From NCBI GenBank assembly GCA_027922465.2, contig BQMF02000327.1:434001-498000 (forward strand): 64,000 nt of DNA, in the 5' to 3' direction. The position numbers and the translations under genes are program-made. The notes below the pieces were generated by a model. The model was not told the DNA's origin. It did no database searches and saw only the letters and a list, made by a program, of their open reading frames with translations. Below are positions 59,270-64,000 of this stretch, piece after piece (the stretch's first letter is position 1; each line of letters starts with the position of its first letter). The DNA comes from Turritopsis dohrnii (taxonomy: Eukaryota > Cnidaria > Hydrozoa > Anthoathecata > Oceaniidae).

Positions 59270-60424
59270 TACGATGGCCCAGAAGGGTCAAACTGCGCGC
59301 ACGTCAAGAAATACTGCGCGCTTCCCTTTTACTGCGCGCTTCTCCATTTTACTGCGCGCTCTTGTGTAACCTTACACTGCGCGCTCTCATCGACTATTCT
59401 GCGCGCTCTTCATAATACTGCGCGCTTCCCTACGACCACACTACTACGACCATATCAAAATTTGTGTTTTCGAATGGTGTGATTAAAGGAAAAATGTGTG
59501 ATTTTTTAATTAATCCATTTGACAGAAATATGTTTACATCAAGTATGATATAAAGCAAAAATTTTAAATATTCAAAATGAGTTCTAGAAATTGAACTTTG
59601 TTGTAAAAACGTAGCTCCATTTACAAAACGAGCTAAGTTTGACTTGTGTGTTTTATACTAGCAATCACAAGACATAGAGTGAAACACGCTTTGTTTTTTT
59701 ACAGTCAAAGAAAGTATTTTTAGTTATTTTCAGTTTCTCTAAAACATCGTTTTTTGTTTTCATGAAAGTTACAAGTGTTATGACTGGAGCCTCAATGCTA
59801 CTTGTCTCGTGACTTTGATCATAATGCAAGGCAGTTTTAAAACAATTTTTAAAAGAGAGTGTTGAGCAGTTTTGAGGCTTCCTAAAAAACTGTCTTTTTC
59901 GAAATATTTAAGCATAATACGTATGCGAAATTTAGAAATTGTATTTATCAATAGTAAGTCTTTCTCTGTTGATAAATACAATTTTTAATCAATTTCTATT
60001 GTATTATCTCCTTGGTTAAATGTACCTTCACATTTGTTGAGGCAATAGAGAAAATGAGGATTAGGAAGGCAAGGGAAAATGACGGAAATATTTTTGATTT
60101 TATATAACATAAATAGTTGTTTTGAGAAGATAAAGAAGTAGACCATCTCCAAATTGTGCTCAAAGTTTGAATTTTTTCAAAATTACCTTTTTCTATCCGC
60201 GAAATTAAATTCACTCGAAATTTCATCCACTTAAGGTATTATGCAATAAATTGGCTCTTGGGATAAGAGAAGCGCGCAGTAATACGAAGAGCGCGCAGTG
60301 TTACGAAGAGCGCGCAGTATTACGAAGAGCGCGCAGAAAGGTCGATGACAGCGCGCAGTGTAAGTTTACACAAGAGCGCGCAGTAAAAGGGAAGCGCGCA
60401 GTTTGACCCTTCTGGGCCATCGTA
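59270..60424. mobile_element. Foldback element with GCGCGC tandem repeats and a 6-bp target duplication
   Basis: The ends TACGATGGCCCAGAAGGGTC and GACCCTTCTGGGCCATCGTA are perfect inverted repeats. Each arm continues for about 160 bp as spaced ACTGCGCGCTCTT-type units (left 59290-59430, right 60268-60400). ACTTCA flanks both sides (59264-59269 and 60425-60430). The 830-bp interior is AT-rich and without a convincing gene; it holds a 16-bp hairpin at 59936-59951/59969-59984. The element is non-autonomous, and the superfamily is not determined. Confidence 0.85.
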
Positions 60425-60430
60425 ACTTCA

Positions 60431-61119
60431 TTCATTTAGCACGTGCATTTTTTTCTCCTCCCGTGCGATCTTTTTAAGAGAAATCATTTTTTCACCTACT
60501 TCTGACAGCACCCATAATACAGTGCGTAAAACAAAAGCCAATAATAAGTTGAAAAGTTTTTTCTCTCTGCGTTTTGAGTGTATTGTTAAACTGATATTTG
60601 ATTGGTTTAAAATCGTAAATAAAAACGAAGTGAAGTTCGCGTTCGGAATGCATTATGTAAAGCAAGGAAGTCTGCTGAAATTTTAAATGCGACCGCCAGA
60701 ATGAACGGCTGAGTTAAGAACATGCAAGATTTGAAACACCAGGAACGTATTTCTCTTCACGTGCAAACGAGCTTTATTAAGCGATAAAGTCAGCAGCAAA
60801 GGAAGTCTTATCGCTGGTTTTAAGTGCAATAATTTGGAGCAGGTGGTGACAAAACGTAGGCTGAACATGGGTGGCGAGTGACGCCGCCTTGGCGGGTAGT
60901 TAAAATTAAAAGACTAACTAGTTCAAAAAGAATTTTCTACAGCGATTAAAACCATTAGCTAACAATCACTTCAAACAGCCTACTTTGATTATAAATAACA
61001 GAAATAATTAGTGCTGTTATACTTCTAATGACAAAGGTGAAAGATCAATGTATAAGCATTAATTTAACAGAAGATTTCAGCTGTATTTGAAATTTATTTG
61101 TGTTTGCATTCAAGAAATC
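60431..61119. promoter_or_regulatory. Upstream region of secreted gene 3
   Basis: The last ~170 bp (CACTTCAAACAGCCTACTTTG, ATAAATAACAGAAATAATTAG, CATTAATTTAACAGAAGATTTCAG, TTTGTGTTTGCATTC) share blocks with the regions upstream of 49574 and 53328. They are the best candidates for a shared promoter. An AT-rich TATAAAT lies at about 60990. No experimental signal is available. Confidence 0.4.
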
Positions 61120-61519
61120 ATGAAGGCTTCAATCACAGTTTTGATCTTATTCATGCTTGTAACATTGCCAATGACAAGAGGTAACATACTTTTATAATGG
61201 AAGTATGAATTACTACGGGTATTAGCTAAATTTTAGCATGTGAAAACATTATTCAATTTCTAGGTATATGTCGTGAATTTCCAAAAGCATGCAGACCTAA
61301 AAGCGATGGAATTACCGCATTGTCCTTCAAAGAAATGATGAGAGACGAAAGAACTAATGGTAAGATAACCTTCAGGTCATCTAAAGCAGTACATGGCATT
61401 TGTTAATGACAATGGATCTTTATATACAATCACTGAAGTAAATTTGACACTTCATAATAGATGCTGCTAGAGAAGTGATGGCAGACATTCTCAATTACAG
61501 AAAAAGCGACCCAGAGTAA
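61120..61519 (+). CDS. Small secreted peptide gene 3 of a tandem family (exon 4 not found)
   Basis: Exons lie at 61120-61180, 61264-61359 and 61461-61515, with the same phases as genes 1 and 2. The product starts MKASITVLILFMLVTLPMTR, then CREFPKAC (the shortest Cys spacing of the three), ALSFKEMMRDERTN and DAAREVMADILNYRKSDP. The usual exon 4 acceptor block is absent from the remaining 2.5 kb. About 1.2 kb into intron 3 the sequence switches to the block seen at 3740-4500. Reading through the exon 3 donor gives DPE and then TAA at 61517-61519 (71 aa), so the copy could still make a protein a few residues shorter. Function is unknown. Confidence 0.62.
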
Positions 61520-61852
61520 GTACGGCTGTCTAATGATCTAGTTCTTACTGAAAAAAGATTAGTTAGATATCATAGCATATTTATCCAATTTAAACATTGT
61601 CTTGCAATAATGAAAAATATCAGAAAAGTGATTCAACACATTCTCACTGACAATAGTTTATTCAATTTCCGCGCTTATAGCGTAGGAAATTGTTTGGTTT
61701 ACACATTCTATCTAAGTATCTATCTCTGTCACAGTTTTTCGTCGTTTTCGGAAAGTCCGTTCGGATTTCGGATTGTTTGTTTACTCAGAATAATGACTGA
61801 CCTATGCTAGGAACTTAGGACAGGTTTTACTAAAGCTGGGCAATTAAGACAA

Positions 61853-62075
61853 GGTGCTGATTTCAAATTTGACAGTCATTTTGTCAGAATTAACTAAAAT
61901 TGGACAATTTGGGCCAAATTTGGACCAAATTTTAAAAGTTTTTCAAATTTCATGAAATTTTGCATGGATTACATTTGAAAGGTGCTGATTTCAATTTGAC
62001 AGTCATTTTGTCAGATTTGACTAAAATTGGATGAGTTGGGCCAAATTTAGACCAAATTTTGAAAAATCTGCAATT
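61853..62075 (+). repeat. 128-bp tandem direct repeat (two copies)
   Basis: GGTGCTGATTTCAAATTTGA followed by CAGTCATTTTGTCAG and GGGCCAAATTTGGACCAAAT occurs from 61853 and again from 61981. It lies inside intron 3 of secreted gene 3 and has no coding role. Confidence 0.85.
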
Positions 62076-62679
62076 TTCATGAATAAACATAATGCACAAG
62101 ATATTGGTGATCTGTTTTTCTGGCCCCGAAACATCAAGTGAATTGCAAAGCTGTCAAGATTAAGTTAAATAAATTAAAGAAGCGAGTAATTTGATGAATT
62201 CCAGACTGTATCAAATTATTAGTCAGTGTACAAGTCATTCAGATATCTTGAAAATGAGCCTAAAGCAATTTTCTCAATGGCTGATGCGGAAATTGTTCAA
62301 GCCTAATGGCTTCTAGTTAAATTTTACATGCTAATTTAATATTAATGAATTTGAAAAATCTGATTTCAGATTAAGACGTCATCTTGTGCCATATTTTCCT
62401 TGCAAGGTGGATGCAGAGGTTACATAAACTTTTTATTTTGACTAGAAAAGTAGAACGTGTAAGCGGTGTAATGAACCTAGTGTGCAAAATCGTCGAAAAG
62501 CCAATGCGAAGAAAAGCTGTTGTGTGAAAAGAAGTTCTGTGTATATTTCGTTAGAAGTACACTCCTTCGTAGAAATTTTTCAACAAATTTCCCCACAGCG
62601 AATGTTTTGAGTAAGCTTTGTTATAACTGCGCCCTGTTGACATTGGATTCCCATGTCGTTAGAGATAAACTAGGTATAA

Positions 62680-63430
62680 ACTAGAAGCCTCATGGCTTGA
62701 ACTATTTCCGCGCCTGGCCTTGAGGAAATTGCTTTAGGCTAACTTTCAAGATATCTGAATAACTATCCATTCTTTTCTTGCTTCTTATGTGAGAACAGGG
62801 GTCCATCACAATTCCCAAAATATAAGTTACGGTTCACATGGAAAATAAAATGACAGTCGATAGAAGTGAACCAAAATCATTTGAAAAAAAGGTTGTATGG
62901 GATTAAGACTTTCACAACACTATTAAACTATTAAAGTTATACAAGCAAACTCGTTTTAAAACTGAAGACCTCGGCTATTTATGACCAAATCTGCAACTGC
63001 CGACTTTGATATCAGGACCTTAAAATTGTTCTTCGTGCACACTTTCCAAATTTTGCCAGAAATGTGAATTTGGTGGTATATTTAAGTAAACATTACATAA
63101 AATTGTTCATAGCTTGCATTAATAGGAGCAGGAGAAACTTGGGCATTTCAAAGATTTTAATCCATGACATTTAACAGGATTACAAGAAGATAAAAATTAT
63201 ATTGCTTATACATAACTTAAATCAACATAACATACAATATAAAAATCTATTTCTACTAAACCTACCAGTGGCGGATCCAGAGGTAAGCTGCAACTTGTGT
63301 AGGAGAGTGTAAGCAATTCATACATAGAAGAAAAAGGTTTAAATAATCCCATTGATAATATGAACTGAAGTCACAAATTATGTCAATGTGCTTCTCCACA
63401 AGTTGTAACTGCACTCTAGATCCACCACTG
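62680..63430. repeat. Segmental repeat, partner of 3740-4500
   Basis: It has the same order and orientation as 3740-4500, ending in an hAT-like MITE. In gene 0 this block lies about 3.3 kb beyond exon 4, whereas here it follows intron 3 sequence directly. Confidence 0.75.
63266..63430. mobile_element. hAT-like MITE
   Basis: Ends CAGTGGCGGATCCAGAGG and CTAGATCCACCACTG with about 45-bp inverted repeats. The interior is shared with 4356-4494 and 35771-35932. No clean target duplication is seen. Confidence 0.7.
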
Positions 63431-63610
63431 TCTCCATATTACCACTTCCATAGAGTTTATAAATAACACCAATGTGCACAAAAAGACAACTGACACAATG
63501 AAACTTTGTTAGGATCTGTATGAAAATGTTCTTTTCAAACATGATATACCCTAAAGGGACTTTTTTGCGAATGGGCACGAAGTGCAATGCGTGTACTTTA
63601 TAATATAGCT

Positions 63611-64000
63611 AAAAGGGGAACTAAACTTGAAAATTTAATTTTTCAAAAATCTTTTTCTACTTAACCTGTCTGTTAATATAACTTAAAAATCATGATTTTA
63701 TAAGCGAAAGAACTTTTATTCTACATGAACGAGCTCTCTATATTTCTGCATAAAGCCGGTTTTTTTCAAGATCGCTGAAAAGTTTGGGATCTGGAGCCGA
63801 GAACTTATAATGACGTAGAAAAGTTCAAAATAAATGTAGCGTATGTTATACGAGAAAAAGAAACATGTCTGAAAGTAGCAGTGATGAAAGTTTTAGTTAC
63901 GAATTTTTATATACGAACAACAAGTTAGTTCCGTATAGCTTTGAGCCAACAGTATCTTCATCAGAAGATGAAGACAACGATAATTCTGAAACCAAACGTA
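63611..64000 (+). mobile_element. 5' end of an element with AAAGGGGAACTAAACTT terminus (runs off window)
   Basis: AAAAGGGGAACTAAACTTGA at 63611 matches the terminal repeat of the 35181-36190 element, and 240 bp later an ORF begins (63865). I infer the left end of a coding relative of that MITE. Only the left end is visible. Confidence 0.4.
63865..64000 (+). CDS. N-terminus of an acidic protein, possibly P2X7-like-domain type (partial)
   Basis: The ATG at 63865 opens 45 codons that run off the right edge: MSESSSDESFSYEFLY, then KLVPYSFEPTVSSSEDEDND. The Ser/Glu/Asp-rich start with a PYsFEP motif is typical of multicopy cnidarian proteins whose C-terminal half carries the Cys-rich domain shared with the P2X7 receptor tail. 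That half lies outside the window, so the assignment is tentative. Just upstream is the AAAGGGGAACTAAACTT terminus, suggesting the gene belongs to a mobile element. Confidence 0.4.
   Translation, partial: MSESSSDESFSYEFLYTNNKLVPYSFEPTVSSSEDEDNDNSETKR

Overview
This is AT-rich animal nuclear DNA, most likely from a cnidarian and probably a hydrozoan. That placement is an inference from the kinds of genes and transposons, not from a marker. Genes have short GT-AG introns. Much of the window is transposon debris: foldback and TIR elements, MITEs and a non-LTR retrotransposon. Few host genes are intact.

Host genes, left to right. The final exon of a small secreted-protein gene lies at 404-470. 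A claudin/PMP22-like four-pass membrane protein lies at 5812-6393. A tiny secreted PAN/Apple-like cysteine-rich protein lies at 13064-13258. A decayed SLC22A18-like MFS transporter has exon remnants at 19222-19486, 24504-24712 and 24817-25165, and carries a non-LTR retrotransposon insertion. A large beta-helix plus multi-TM receptor-like gene is on the minus strand (30005-34869), with its signal-peptide exon at 37633-37666. Two partial Cys-loop ligand-gated channel copies lie at 41.6-42.2 kb and 51.8-52.6 kb. Three further copies of the small secreted gene start at 49574, 53328 and 61120.

Mobile elements. A TIR element at 7.4-10.5 kb encodes a 648-aa transposase-like protein with a PHD-like finger. 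Pogo-like, Tourist-like and other MITEs cluster at 10.8-15.2 kb. A non-LTR retrotransposon with a restriction-like endonuclease lies at 19.5-22.8 kb (minus strand). A foldback-type element with roughly 41-bp subterminal repeats and a broken integrase lies at 43.65-47.39 kb. A GCGCGC-rich foldback element with a 6-bp target duplication lies at 59270-60424. hAT-like MITEs occur at 4.36, 35.77 and 63.27 kb. The 5' part of another element-like gene runs off the right edge.

The most interesting host feature is the array of four-exon genes for secreted peptides of about 71-77 aa. Each has a signal peptide, one Cys pair and a conserved helical core. The copies sit in repeated segmental duplications that also carry their promoters, 3' flanks and channel-gene fragments. 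The array continues off the left edge, and I recognise no characterised family for it.
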